A stretch of DNA of 30,956 nt from an uncultured Clostridia bacterium (GTDB lineage: Bacteria > Bacillota > Clostridia > Oscillospirales > Acutalibacteraceae): the NCBI GenBank assembly GCA_946626015.1, contig CAMOTT010000003.1, positions 1 through 30,956 of the forward strand, in the 5' to 3' direction. The position numbers were made by a program, and so were the translations under genes. Shown here in pieces: positions 14,912-22,691 of this stretch. Numbering within the stretch: position 1 is the first letter of the stretch; every line of letters begins with the position of its first letter. The notes below the pieces were generated by a model, which was not told the origin of the DNA, did no database searches, and saw only the letters and a list, made by a program, of their open reading frames with translations.

Positions 14912-16777
14912 ATGCATTTTATCCCGTACAATTCCCGTTTGGAATACCATAAATACCCCTTTGGCGCGGTAAAGGAGGAGACGACCATCACCTTCCGCGT
15001 CATACTGCCCAGATACATCTGCTGCAGAGGCGTTGATTTTATTATAGCCTCGGATGACGGGGCGAGCACTGCCCTGCCCATGCAGTGGGAGCGTATGGAG
15101 GGGGAACATGAGGAATGGTGGCGCGTTGAATATACTCCGGAGAAAAAGGGCGTATATTGGTACAGATTCACCGCGCACACGGATATGGGGGACAACGAAA
15201 TACGCTGTATTTCCGAGGGCTTTGGCGCTATCAATATGGGCGGCAGCTCATGGCAGCTGACTGTGTATGACAAAAACTTTTCCACTCCGTCGTGGGTGAG
15301 GGAAGGGGTCATTTATCAAATCTTTCCGGATAGATTTTGCAACTCCGGTCAAAAGAAAAACGGCGTCCCCGGGGACAGGATCCTTCGCTCCGACTGGGGC
15401 GGCGAACCTATGTGGGAGCCTGACGAAAAGGGAGATATCAACAGGTACGATTTCTTCGGCGGCGACTTTAAGGGCATTGAACAGAAGCTGGAATATTTGG
15501 CTTCGCTTTCCGTTAAATGCATATATCTTAATCCGATCTTTGAGGCTCACTCCAACCACCGTTACGATACCGCCGACTATGAGCGGACAGATCCGCTTCT
15601 GGGTACGCAAAAGGATTTTGTTTCCCTTTGCAGAGCCGCGAAAAAGCTGGGCATACGCATTATTCTGGACGGAGTTTTCAGCCATACGGGAGCGGACAGC
15701 AAATATTTCAACAAAAACAGCAGATACAAAACCACAGGTGCTTACAATTCAAAGGAATCCCCGTATTACGCTTGGTACAAATTCGTAAAATGGCCGGATG
15801 ATTACAAGGGCTGGTGGGGTATCAAAATACTCCCGGAGACCAACGAGGAGCAGCCAGGTTATCTTGAATACATCACAGGAGAAAAAGGTATATTGAAAAA
15901 ATGGCTCCGTCTGGGCGCATGGGGCTGGAGACTTGACGTGGCGGACGAACTGCCGGACGTTTTCCTCGACCGGCTTAACAGAGCGGTAAAAGAGGAAAAG
16001 CCGGACGCTTACATCCTGGGCGAGGTTTGGGAGGACGCCACAAACAAGATGAGCTACGGCGTGCGCAGACGCTATCTGCTTGGGGGTCAGCTGGATTCAG
16101 TGATGAATTATCCCTTTGCGGAGGGCATAATAAACTTTGTTGAGACCGGCAGCGCTGAAAAATTTATGAGCGCTGTGACAGAGATAACCGAAAATTATCC
16201 CAAGCCTGCTTTGGACACGCTGATGAACCATATCGGAACACACGACACCGTAAGGGCGCTCACAAGGCTTTCCGGCGAGGGCGCATATTTTGAGGACAGA
16301 AGAAAATATTCAGGCTTAAGGCTCAGCGAAGCCCAGAGAGCTGCGGGGATAGAGCGGCTCAAAATGGCGGCGGCTTTGCAGTACACTTTGCCGGGCGTGC
16401 CCTGCCTTTATTATGGCGATGAGGCCGGGCTTGAGGGTCACAGGGACCCCTTCAACAGAGCCTGCTTCCCCTGGGGGAGAGAAAACGGGGAATTGACAGC
16501 ATATTACCGCAAACTTGGCGGGATAAGAAAAGAATACTCCTCTCTGCATGACGGCAGATTTGTGCCTGTTTCCGCGGCAATGGGCTGCGCGGCCTATGCC
16601 CGGGTGGGGGAAAATGAGAGCATAGTGGTGATCTCAAACGGAAACGACCACGAAATAGAGTATTACCTTCAGTCGGAGTGGAGCGGCCTGACCTCGTTGA
16701 TGGGCGGCGAATGCTCCGAAAACGGCAGCCGGGTCAAAATCGCCCCGATGTCCACGGCAATACTTTTAAAAAAATAG
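14912..16777 (+). CDS. GH13 alpha-glycosidase, neopullulanase/cyclomaltodextrinase type
   Basis: A 621-residue cytoplasmic enzyme with no signal peptide. An N-terminal beta-sandwich (residues 1-120, CBM34-like) precedes a (beta/alpha)8 domain. GVIYQIFPDRF at 132-142 marks the catalytic domain. The GH13 regions are DGVFSHTG (I, 253-260), WRLDVADE (II, nucleophile D342), ILGEVWED (III, acid/base E371) and NHIGTHD (IV, D445). The domain order fits GH13_20 enzymes that open and trim cyclodextrins, maltodextrins or pullulan fragments inside the cell. The ribosome site AAAAGGA lies a little far (about 11 bases) from the ATG. It lies within the gene run between the Rnf-like module and cell-envelope genes. 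Confidence 0.9.
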   Translation: MHFIPYNSRLEYHKYPFGAVKEETTITFRVILPRYICCRGVDFIIASDDGASTALPMQWERMEGEHEEWWRVEYTPEKKGVYWYRFTAHTDMGDNEIRCISEGFGAINMGGSSWQLTVYDKNFSTPSWVREGVIYQIFPDRFCNSGQKKNGVPGDRILRSDWGGEPMWEPDEKGDINRYDFFGGDFKGIEQKLEYLASLSVKCIYLNPIFEAHSNHRYDTADYERTDPLLGTQKDFVSLCRAAKKLGIRIILDGVFSHTGADSKYFNKNSRYKTTGAYNSKESPYYAWYKFVKWPDDYKGWWGIKILPETNEEQPGYLEYITGEKGILKKWLRLGAWGWRLDVADELPDVFLDRLNRAVKEEKPDAYILGEVWEDATNKMSYGVRRRYLLGGQLDSVMNYPFAEGIINFVETGSAEKFMSAVTEITENYPKPALDTLMNHIGTHDTVRALTRLSGEGAYFEDRRKYSGLRLSEAQRAAGIERLKMAAALQYTLPGVPCLYYGDEAGLEGHRDPFNRACFPWGRENGELTAYYRKLGGIRKEYSSLHDGRFVPVSAAMGCAAYARVGENESIVVISNGNDHEIEYYLQSEWSGLTSLMGGECSENGSRVKIAPMSTAILLKK

Positions 16778-16794
16778 ATCCGGAGGGATATTAA

Positions 16795-17664
16795 GTGCCG
16801 AGAAAGTCGAAACAGCTTCGGTTTCAAACAGATAAAAAAAGAGAAGCTTCAAAGACCAAGCATTTTATTTTTGGCTTTTTGATCATATTGATAATATTCG
16901 GAACAGCTTCAGCAATAATCCTTTTTAAAGACGCATCCTTCAGCTCTATCAACTCCACCACGGCGGAAACCACGTCTGAGACAGAGATCGAAACAAAGCC
17001 GTCGGTAACCGGAACCGCCCATTACCTGATCTTTTGCACAGATGATTCGGACAGCAGGGTGCAGTTTGCCGTGGTCATCAAAATGGCTGCGGACACCCGG
17101 CAGTTAAGCGTTTGCCCGGTTTCGCCGGAGGCTTCCGCTCAAGTCAACGGCAGAGTTATGAGTCTGTCGGAGGCCTATGCTCAGGGAGGAGCTCCGCAGG
17201 CGGTAAAGGCCGTTGAAAGTATCGGGAATATAAGCATAGATAAATACGCATTTGCCAACGAGGAAAAATTCAAAAAGGCTTTTAACGTTTTGGGCTCAAT
17301 ACAGTATAACGTGCCGGAAAAGGTCTCCTACCGTTCGCCGGGGGTCACCATCTCAATGGCTCAGGGAGTCCAGAAAATGACGGGTGATATTTTCTGCAGA
17401 TATATGCTTTACTGCGCCGCGCAGGGGGAAAAGGGGCTCAGGGAGCAGGCCTCCGTCACCTGTTGCGCCGTAGACAGCTTTATCAATAAGTCGAATTTTG
17501 AAAAAATCGATCGGCTTTATGATAAAATAATAAATATAGTGTCAAGCGATATTTCGGTGATCGATTTCAACAGCAGCAAGCCTATGCTCGAGGCTTTTTC
17601 CTTGAACACAATGAGACCTCCGTGCGAGGCGGTTTACGCCCTGAACGAACTGGCGGACAAATAA
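16795..17664 (+). CDS. Degenerate LytR-CpsA-Psr-like membrane protein
   Basis: A 289-residue protein with a basic cytoplasmic N-terminus, one membrane helix (HFIFGFLIILIIFGTASAII, 23-42), a Ser/Thr/Glu-rich linker and an extracellular domain. The domain follows the LCP fold order: an AVVIKMAADTRQLSVCPV strand pair, then LSEAYAQGGAPQAVKAVESI, then IDKYAFANEEKFKKAFNVLG. The catalytic IPRDT motif is replaced by CPVSPEA, and the usual arginine cluster is not seen. A glycopolymer-transferase activity is therefore doubtful, and a binding or regulatory role is possible. GTG start at 16795 with GGAGGG seven bases upstream. It lies 17 bases after the GH13 gene and 30 before the lipoprotein. Confidence 0.65.
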   Translation: MPRKSKQLRFQTDKKREASKTKHFIFGFLIILIIFGTASAIILFKDASFSSINSTTAETTSETEIETKPSVTGTAHYLIFCTDDSDSRVQFAVVIKMAADTRQLSVCPVSPEASAQVNGRVMSLSEAYAQGGAPQAVKAVESIGNISIDKYAFANEEKFKKAFNVLGSIQYNVPEKVSYRSPGVTISMAQGVQKMTGDIFCRYMLYCAAQGEKGLREQASVTCCAVDSFINKSNFEKIDRLYDKIINIVSSDISVIDFNSSKPMLEAFSLNTMRPPCEAVYALNELADK

Positions 17665-17694
17665 GAGCAAAAAATAATCGGAAAGGATGGTCGT

Positions 17695-18867
17695 ATGGGC
17701 AAAAAAATAACAGCTGTGATTCTGCTTGCCGTTATTCTGCTCAGTGTTCCCGGCTGCGGATTTATCAACAGTATCAGAGACAGAATGTACCGGCCTCCCG
17801 ACTGGAACTCCGTTGAACCGGTGACCCCGAAGACCGGAGGCATATCAAAATATTATTACTGGAACCTCTCAAACAAAGAAAAGATAGCTTATTCAAATAT
17901 TTTCAAGGGCGTTGGAAACTTTGAAACCAAGATAGAGATCCCCGAGCTGGATCAGGATGAACTTTCCACCGTATTTTCCGCGTTGCTTTACGACAATCCG
18001 GAGCTTTTCCACCTGAAAAGGGTCTGCAACCTTTCTTCCTCCGGCAACAGGTGCTATTTCAACACCTTTTACTGTATGGAACGGGATGAGTATAACGAAA
18101 AGCTCGCAAAGCTCAAGGAAAAGGTCAGCGAGATTATAAGCGGTATGGATTTCTCCGGGGATCAATACAACGCGGAGCTTTACATACACGACTATATAGT
18201 TGAACATTGTTCTTACAGCAACACGGACGACCAGGAGGAGAGCACAGCCTACGGGGCGCTGATAAACGGTTCCGCCTCCTGCGAGGGCTATGCCAAATCC
18301 GCGCAGATGCTCTTTGACGCCATAGGGATAGAAAGCTACGTCCTGGCAGGGGAGTCCACTCCCAACGAAAAAGGCGAACCGGAGAGCCATATGTGGAATG
18401 TGGTGCGCATAAACGGCAGGTATTATTACCTTGACGTTACCTGGGACGATCCCGTCAGGGAGGACGGCTCCGAAAGCTTGAGACACGTTTATTTCAATAT
18501 GACGGACAGGGAGCTGACCCTGACACACTCAAAGTATGAAAACCTGAACGTCTGCGATTCCGATGAGGACAATTATTTCACGCGCAATAAGCTCCTGTTC
18601 GGTTACTATGACGAGAATATGAGAGAGGCCTTGCTCCGGCTCTTTGTTCAGGCATACACCGACGGCAAAAATTCAGTTGAGGTAAAATTCAACGGCAAAA
18701 ATCCGTACAGGGACGCCATCGAAAAACTGATAAAAGAAGGCAAGATCTATCCTATTCTGTCTGAGGTCGTAAAGCAGACAGGGGCGGAAATCAACAAAAA
18801 CAAGATCTCATATATCAACAATGACAAGTTCCACATAATTGAATTTGTAATGGTGCCGAAGAAGTAA
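17695..18867 (+). CDS. Transglutaminase-like lipoprotein
   Basis: A 390-residue exported lipoprotein. The signal MGKKITAVILLAVILLSVPG ends at a lipobox Cys (C21). A transglutaminase-core domain follows with the full papain-like triad: C196 in GSASCEGYA, H232 in ESHMWNVV and D247 in YYLDVTW. Such domains in clostridial surface proteins act as cysteine peptidases or crosslinking enzymes on proteins or peptidoglycan peptides. The C-terminal 110 residues are not assigned. AAAGGA precedes the ATG. Its place next to the LCP-like gene suggests an envelope role. Confidence 0.85.
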   Translation: MGKKITAVILLAVILLSVPGCGFINSIRDRMYRPPDWNSVEPVTPKTGGISKYYYWNLSNKEKIAYSNIFKGVGNFETKIEIPELDQDELSTVFSALLYDNPELFHLKRVCNLSSSGNRCYFNTFYCMERDEYNEKLAKLKEKVSEIISGMDFSGDQYNAELYIHDYIVEHCSYSNTDDQEESTAYGALINGSASCEGYAKSAQMLFDAIGIESYVLAGESTPNEKGEPESHMWNVVRINGRYYYLDVTWDDPVREDGSESLRHVYFNMTDRELTLTHSKYENLNVCDSDEDNYFTRNKLLFGYYDENMREALLRLFVQAYTDGKNSVEVKFNGKNPYRDAIEKLIKEGKIYPILSEVVKQTGAEINKNKISYINNDKFHIIEFVMVPKK

Positions 18868-18884
18868 AAAAGGGGTGCGTTAAA

Positions 18885-19442
18885 ACGGATATTGAAAGGA
18901 TAGAAAAGGCTGTCAGGGAGATCCTATTTGCAATAGGTGAGGATCCGGACAGAGAAGGGCTTGTTGAAACGCCGCGCAGGGTGGCAAAAATGTACGAGGA
19001 AGTATTCTCGGGAATGAGCGAGGATCCGCATAAGCACCTCAAAATATTTACTGAAAACACCGATGAGATGGTGGTGGTGCGGGATATTCCTCTGTATTCC
19101 ATGTGCGAGCATCACATCATTCCCTTCATAGGCAAGGCAAATATAGCCTATATCCCCAACAACGGCAGGGTGATAGGTCTGTCGAAGCTGGCGAGGATAG
19201 TTTCCTGCTTTGCGAAAAGGCCGCAGTTACAGGAGAGGCTCACCGCACAGGTGGCGGATTTCCTGTATGAGGAGCTTGACCCCAAGGGAGTGGCAGTGGT
19301 GATCGAAGCGGAGCACCTTTGCATGACCATGAGGGGTGCCCGTGCCGCCGGAGCAAAAACGGAGACTTCGGCTCTCAGGGGAATAATGCGCAGCGACGCC
19401 AAGACCCGCGCAGAGGTGATGACCCTGCTGGGCAATCGCTGA
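18885..19442 (+). CDS. folE: GTP cyclohydrolase I with apparent ACG start codon
   Basis: FolE converts GTP to 7,8-dihydroneopterin triphosphate, the first step of folate synthesis. The reading frame encodes a full FolE N-terminus (DIERIEKAVREILFAIGEDP) but has no ATG, GTG or TTG between the in-frame stop at 18840 and residue 30. AGGGG (18871-18875) lies nine bases before ACG at 18885, exactly where homologs begin, so ACG is taken as the start. The product is then 185 residues, the usual size. Zinc ligands C74, H77 and C146 (SMCEHH, HLCMTMRG) are intact. If translation began at the GTG near 18975, the conserved N-terminal helix would be lost. First of four folate genes in order E-P-B-K. Confidence 0.9.
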   Translation, partial: TDIERIEKAVREILFAIGEDPDREGLVETPRRVAKMYEEVFSGMSEDPHKHLKIFTENTDEMVVVRDIPLYSMCEHHIIPFIGKANIAYIPNNGRVIGLSKLARIVSCFAKRPQLQERLTAQVADFLYEELDPKGVAVVIEAEHLCMTMRGARAAGAKTETSALRGIMRSDAKTRAEVMTLLGNR

Positions 19443-19464
19443 TTTTACGAAGCAGGGTGAAGGA

Positions 19465-20301
19465 ATGTCATATTTTGTTGCAGGCAAATATAAGCTGCCT
19501 TTAGGCCGCAGAGCCTATGTGATGGGCATACTCAACGTCACCCCGGACTCTTTCTCGGACGGGGGAAGGTATTTCAATGAGACCGCCGCTGTCAGGCACT
19601 GCCTTGAGATGCGCGGCCAGGGCGCGGATATTATCGACATAGGCGCCCAATCCACCGGCCCTGCCAGCCGTGAGATATCCCCGGAGGAGGAGCTTGAAAG
19701 GCTTATGCCTGTCCTTGAGGGGGTAAGGGGCAAACTGGATATCCCCGTGTCGGTGGATACCTATTATCCCGAAGTTGCGGAGCAGGCTCTCAGTATGGGC
19801 GCGGATATCATCAACGACGTGGGCGGAGCCTTCAACGAACATACTGCCGCTCTTTGCGGAGAGTGGGGCGCAGGTTATATCGTTATGCACAATGACGGGG
19901 GAGCGGCTGTTGTCACAGAGTACCCGGAGGGCATAATAAAAGCCGTTCAGAGCTTTTTTGACGGGGTGCTTTCCCAATGCGATAAGCTCGGCTTTGACAG
20001 GAAGAACCTTTGCCTTGATCCGGGGATAGGCTTTGGCAAATCCCATGAGGATAATTTAAGACTTTTGCGTTTTATGGACAGGCTGGACACCCACGGGGCC
20101 GCTCTGCTTGCCGCAGCCTCGCGCAAGCGGGTCATAGGCAGAGCCACCGGTGAGGAAAGGCCGGACAAAAGAGACGCCGGAACCGTGGCCGCGCACGCGG
20201 CGGCGATACTCGGCGGAGCGGATATAATAAGAGCGCACGATGTTCCGTCTGCCCTTCAGGGGGCAAGAATGGCGTCCGCGCTGAGAAATACGGAGTTTTG
20301 A
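19465..20301 (+). CDS. folP: Dihydropteroate synthase
   Basis: A 278-residue TIM-barrel enzyme joining the pterin pyrophosphate to p-aminobenzoate, the target of sulfonamides. Signatures: VMGILNVTPDSFSDGG (19-34), DIIDIGAQST, VDTYYPEVAE, DIINDVGG, LCLDPGIGFGKSHEDN and the final IIRAHDV. Loop 2, usually STRPG, reads STGPAS, so the loop arginine that helps bind the pyrophosphate is missing at its normal place. It lies 22 bases after folE and 4 before folB. AGGGTGAAGGA precedes the ATG. Confidence 0.95.
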   Translation: MSYFVAGKYKLPLGRRAYVMGILNVTPDSFSDGGRYFNETAAVRHCLEMRGQGADIIDIGAQSTGPASREISPEEELERLMPVLEGVRGKLDIPVSVDTYYPEVAEQALSMGADIINDVGGAFNEHTAALCGEWGAGYIVMHNDGGAAVVTEYPEGIIKAVQSFFDGVLSQCDKLGFDRKNLCLDPGIGFGKSHEDNLRLLRFMDRLDTHGAALLAAASRKRVIGRATGEERPDKRDAGTVAAHAAAILGGADIIRAHDVPSALQGARMASALRNTEF

Positions 20302-20305
20302 ATAT

Positions 20306-20674
20306 ATGGATAAGATAATAATAAACGGGCTGGAAGTCTACGCCTACCACGGAGTAAATCCGGAGGAAAAGACGGACGGACAGAATTTTATCATAAACGC
20401 GGAGCTTTTTGTCGACTTGTCGGCTCCATGCGAAACGGACGAGCTCAATGATACTGTGAACTATTCCAAGGTCATAAAACTTATTACCAGGATAATGACC
20501 TCCGAAAAGTATAATCTTATAGAGCATGCGGCTCAAAAAACGGCGGACGGATTGCTGGCCGAATTCGACCGGATCAAAAAGGTGAAGCTGACTTTAAAAA
20601 AGCCGGATGCGCCAATAAAAGCGGATTTTAACTTTGTGGCGGTTGAAATAGAAAGGGAAAGACAAACACATTAA
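20306..20674 (+). CDS. folB: Dihydroneopterin aldolase
   Basis: A 122-residue enzyme cleaving dihydroneopterin to 6-hydroxymethyl-dihydropterin and glycolaldehyde. IIINGLEVYAYHGVNPEEK (4-22) carries the substrate-binding Tyr and Glu. VNYSKV, LIEHAA and the catalytic lysine in LKKPDAPI are present. Length and order of elements are normal for FolB. It starts 4 bases after folP and is followed by folK after 15 bases. Confidence 0.95.
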   Translation: MDKIIINGLEVYAYHGVNPEEKTDGQNFIINAELFVDLSAPCETDELNDTVNYSKVIKLITRIMTSEKYNLIEHAAQKTADGLLAEFDRIKKVKLTLKKPDAPIKADFNFVAVEIERERQTH

Positions 20675-20689
20675 GGGGATGTGATCAGG

Positions 20690-21208
20690 ATGAGTATAGC
20701 TGTAATAGGTATGGGTACAAACATGGGCAAACGGTTTGAGAACATCAAAAAGGCGGTGGAAGCGCTCAAGCTTCTGCCCGGCACGCAGGTGCTGAGGGCG
20801 TCTCACGTTTACGAAACTATCCCGGTGAGCGATATCGACCAGCCGAAGTTCCTCAACGTGAACATAGAGCTGGAGACAAATATGTCCCCCATGGCACTGC
20901 TGGGCGCCTGTCTGGGCATAGAGGCGGCGATGGGCAGAGTGCGCACCGTCAAGGACGGACCCAGGGTGATCGACCTTGATCTGCTCCTCTATGAGGGCGT
21001 CAAAAACGAGAGCTTTGAGCTGACCCTCCCTCACCCGAGGATACTTGAGCGAGCCTTTGTTATGATCCCGATGAAGGATTTGTTCCCCGAGGGCAGAGCG
21101 CCGGGACTGTTCTTTGAACCCTATCTTAAAGGCATCAGCTATGCCGGGATCAAGCGGTTTGAAAAGGATCTTGAAATATCGGTGACCGCCGATGGTATTC
21201 TGATGTGA
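20690..21208 (+). CDS. folK: 6-hydroxymethyl-7,8-dihydropterin pyrophosphokinase
   Basis: A 172-residue HPPK that makes the pyrophosphate substrate used by FolP. SIAVIGMGTNMGKRFENIKK matches the IALGSNLGDR opening, with GTNMG in place of GSNLG. DGPRVIDLDLLLYE is the diagnostic HPPK signature with the two metal aspartates, and LTLPHPRILERAFVM follows. An in-frame GTG at 20681 exists, but family alignment supports the ATG at 20690. AAGGGG lies 11 bases upstream. It completes the folate block. Confidence 0.93.
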   Translation: MSIAVIGMGTNMGKRFENIKKAVEALKLLPGTQVLRASHVYETIPVSDIDQPKFLNVNIELETNMSPMALLGACLGIEAAMGRVRTVKDGPRVIDLDLLLYEGVKNESFELTLPHPRILERAFVMIPMKDLFPEGRAPGLFFEPYLKGISYAGIKRFEKDLEISVTADGILM

Positions 21209-21223
21209 TCGGCAGGGGAAAAT

Positions 21224-21481
21224 ATGTACTTACATTTAGGGCAGGACACGGTAGTCACAACTGACGAAATAGTCGGTATCTTCGACCTTGATAACAGCAC
21301 TGTCTCAAAGATAACAAGGGATTATCTCCGCCTGAGTGAGCGCGGCGGCCGGGTCATAACAATAGGCTATGATCTGCCTAAGTCCTTTGTTTTGTGCAAA
21401 GATAAAAAGAGCGGCGAGCAGAGGGTGTATATCTCCCCCATAGCGGTATCCACTCTGCAAAAAAGGATCGAAAAGGGTTGA
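21224..21481 (+). CDS. remB: RemB-like extracellular matrix regulator (DUF370 family)
   Basis: An 85-residue protein resembling Bacillus RemB (YaaB). MYLHLGQDTVVTTDEIVGIF is very close to the family opening MYIHLGxDxVVxxxDIVGIF, and the end YISPIAVSTLQKRI matches the SPLSxxTLKKR ending. RemA/RemB proteins affect matrix and biofilm genes. In Bacillus remB lies near recF/gyrB, so its place after folK is unusual. AGGGG precedes the ATG. The rightward run ends at the hairpin just downstream. Confidence 0.85.
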   Translation: MYLHLGQDTVVTTDEIVGIFDLDNSTVSKITRDYLRLSERGGRVITIGYDLPKSFVLCKDKKSGEQRVYISPIAVSTLQKRIEKG

Positions 21482-21509
21482 TTTTGCCAAACCTTCATAA
21501 AAGCTGAAA

Positions 21510-21546
21510 ACGGCGAGACGCAGAATTGAATTCCACGTCTCGCCGT
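21510..21546. terminator. Hairpin between remB and a convergent gene
   Basis: ACGGCGAGACG (21510-21520) pairs perfectly with CGTCTCGCCGT (21536-21546). The rightward tail (AATAGTTACTT) is T-poor, while the leftward tail reads TTTCAGCTTTT. It fits best as a terminator of the minus-strand gene but probably serves both. Confidence 0.7.
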
Positions 21547-21575
21547 AATAGTTACTTATTGAATTTTGGTTTCCT

Positions 21576-21884
21576 TCATGCCACGCGTGAGCTCTGAGAC
21601 TGGACTGAGCTCCTGTAAACGCTGCGGCTTGAATGATCGCCGGAGCGGCTGCCGCTTGTTCTTCTGCTGTTGAGTATCTCCTGACGCTGTCTGTCCTCAA
21701 ACGCTCTGCGCTCAGCGGAGATGCGGCCCTCTTTTTCCGCTCTCAGCTCCTTGCGTACAATGGCAATGATAGACGCAATCTTATCCTCAAATGCGATAAA
21801 TTTGCGCTCATAGATAAAGCCGACTATCAATAAAATTCCAATAGAAAATTCAATTATGCTCCTGATCACCGATGCTGTTGTCAT
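21576..21884 (-). CDS. Small membrane protein with charged helix, probable LexA regulon member
   Basis: A 102-residue protein of unknown family. The ATG at 21884 is preceded by GGAGGG seven bases upstream; a longer frame to 21941 lacks a ribosome site. A single membrane helix (IIEFSIGILLIVGFIY, about 9-24) is followed by a long charged helix (KELRAEKEGRISAERRAFED) and a Ser/Arg-rich tail. The positive charge after the helix suggests a cytoplasmic C-terminus. Two LexA-like boxes overlap the promoter. Size, membrane anchor and regulation recall SOS-induced division inhibitors such as YneA, SosA or SidA. There is no LysM domain and the likely topology differs. Confidence 0.7.
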   Translation of the reverse strand: MTTASVIRSIIEFSIGILLIVGFIYERKFIAFEDKIASIIAIVRKELRAEKEGRISAERRAFEDRQRQEILNSRRTSGSRSGDHSSRSVYRSSVQSQSSRVA

Positions 21885-21921
21885 GTAAGATCCCTCCGAT
21901 ATATTATAAACATTTTTTCTG

Positions 21922-21935
21922 CGAACATTTGTTCC
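21922..21935. promoter_or_regulatory. LexA-like operator, downstream site
   Basis: CGAACATTTGTTCC contains the inverted repeat GAAC-N4-GTTC and differs from the Bacillus LexA box CGAACRNRYGTTYG at two positions. It lies just downstream of the minus-strand -10 box at 21947-21952, over the expected transcription start. Confidence 0.65.
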
Positions 21936-21946
21936 TTGCAACTACT

Positions 21947-21974
21947 ATTATAGCATCATTTTTGCGCTTGTCAA
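21947..21974 (-). promoter_or_regulatory. Proximal promoter of the small membrane protein
   Basis: On the minus strand TTGACA (21974-21969) and TATAAT (21952-21947) are both perfect, with a 16-base spacer. Confidence 0.7.
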
Positions 21975-21986
21975 TACAAATGTTCG
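21973..21986. promoter_or_regulatory. LexA-like operator half-site, upstream
   Basis: On the minus strand CGAACATTTGTATT repeats the first eleven bases of the downstream box, then diverges. It abuts and overlaps the -35 box by two bases. It is a weaker second site. Confidence 0.45.
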
Positions 21987-21990
21987 ATAA

Positions 21991-22158
21991 ATTTCAAAAA
22001 ATTTTTTAAATCAGGAAAAACTTTCCTATAAGCATAATAGCACAATATATGGTGGCTGTCAATAGAAAATACTTCTATAAAATGTGGTAAACTGAAATCT
22101 TATCAAAAAAATCGACAAAATATTTCCTGAATAGAAAAAATATTTCAAAAAATTTTTT
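21991..22158 (+). repeat. Short direct repeat in an AT-rich spacer
   Basis: ATTTCAAAAAATTTTTT occurs at 21991-22007 and again at 22142-22158. The 363-base spacer 21885-22247 otherwise holds only divergent promoters and operators, and I see no gene in it. The A/T tracts may bend the DNA. Confidence 0.6.
22034..22062 (-). promoter_or_regulatory. Distal promoter toward the small membrane protein
   Basis: On the minus strand TTGACA (22062-22057) is 17 bases from TATTAT (22039-22034). It would give a leader of about 145 bases that passes through both LexA-like boxes. Confidence 0.5.
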
Positions 22159-22201
22159 GTTTGCATTTTCATTTTTTCCGGTTTTAATAAAGAACAGATT
22201 A

Positions 22202-22210
22202 TGCTATAAT
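22202..22210 (+). promoter_or_regulatory. Extended -10 promoter of dut
   Basis: TGCTATAAT is a perfect TATAAT (22205-22210) with the TG extension. The -35 region is weak (TTTTAA at 22182-22187). Confidence 0.6.
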
Positions 22211-22247
22211 AATTACGTCAAAAATTGCAGAAACAGGGAGTGTTTTT

Positions 22248-22691
22248 ATGGACACCTTAAAAATAACCAGAGTCCGCCCGGAGGCTGTCGTGCCGGAGCG
22301 GGCTACCTCCGGCAGCGCGGGGCTTGACCTGCGCGCCTGCATAGCCGAGCCGGTAAGGGTGCCCGCAAGGGGTCACGCCGTAATTCCCACAGGTCTGGCC
22401 ATCGCCTTGCCATCCGGGGACTACGCCGCGATGATCTTCGCAAGGAGCGGCCTTGCAATCAAACACGGCCTCGGCCTGCTTAACGGCGTCGGGGTGGTGG
22501 ACAGCGATTACAGGGGTGAGGTAGCCGTGGGTCTTGTGAACGTATTTGATGAGGATTACGTTATCGAACCGGGGGAGAGGATCGCCCAGATGATCGTTAT
22601 GCCGGTGACCTCCCTGCCGATCGAGGTCGTGGAAAGTCTTGACGAAACAGAAAGGGGAGCCGGAGGCTTCGGCTCAACGGGAAAGAAATGA
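22248..22691 (+). CDS. dut: dUTP diphosphatase
   Basis: A 147-residue trimeric-type dUTPase that hydrolyses dUTP to dUMP and pyrophosphate, keeping uracil out of DNA. All five motifs are present in order: SAGLDLRA, ARSGLA, GVVDSDYRGEV, ERIAQMI and RGAGGFGSTG. The ATG follows CAGGGAG. It overlaps the next gene by four bases (ATGA), so they are translationally coupled. Confidence 0.97.
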   Translation: MDTLKITRVRPEAVVPERATSGSAGLDLRACIAEPVRVPARGHAVIPTGLAIALPSGDYAAMIFARSGLAIKHGLGLLNGVGVVDSDYRGEVAVGLVNVFDEDYVIEPGERIAQMIVMPVTSLPIEVVESLDETERGAGGFGSTGKK

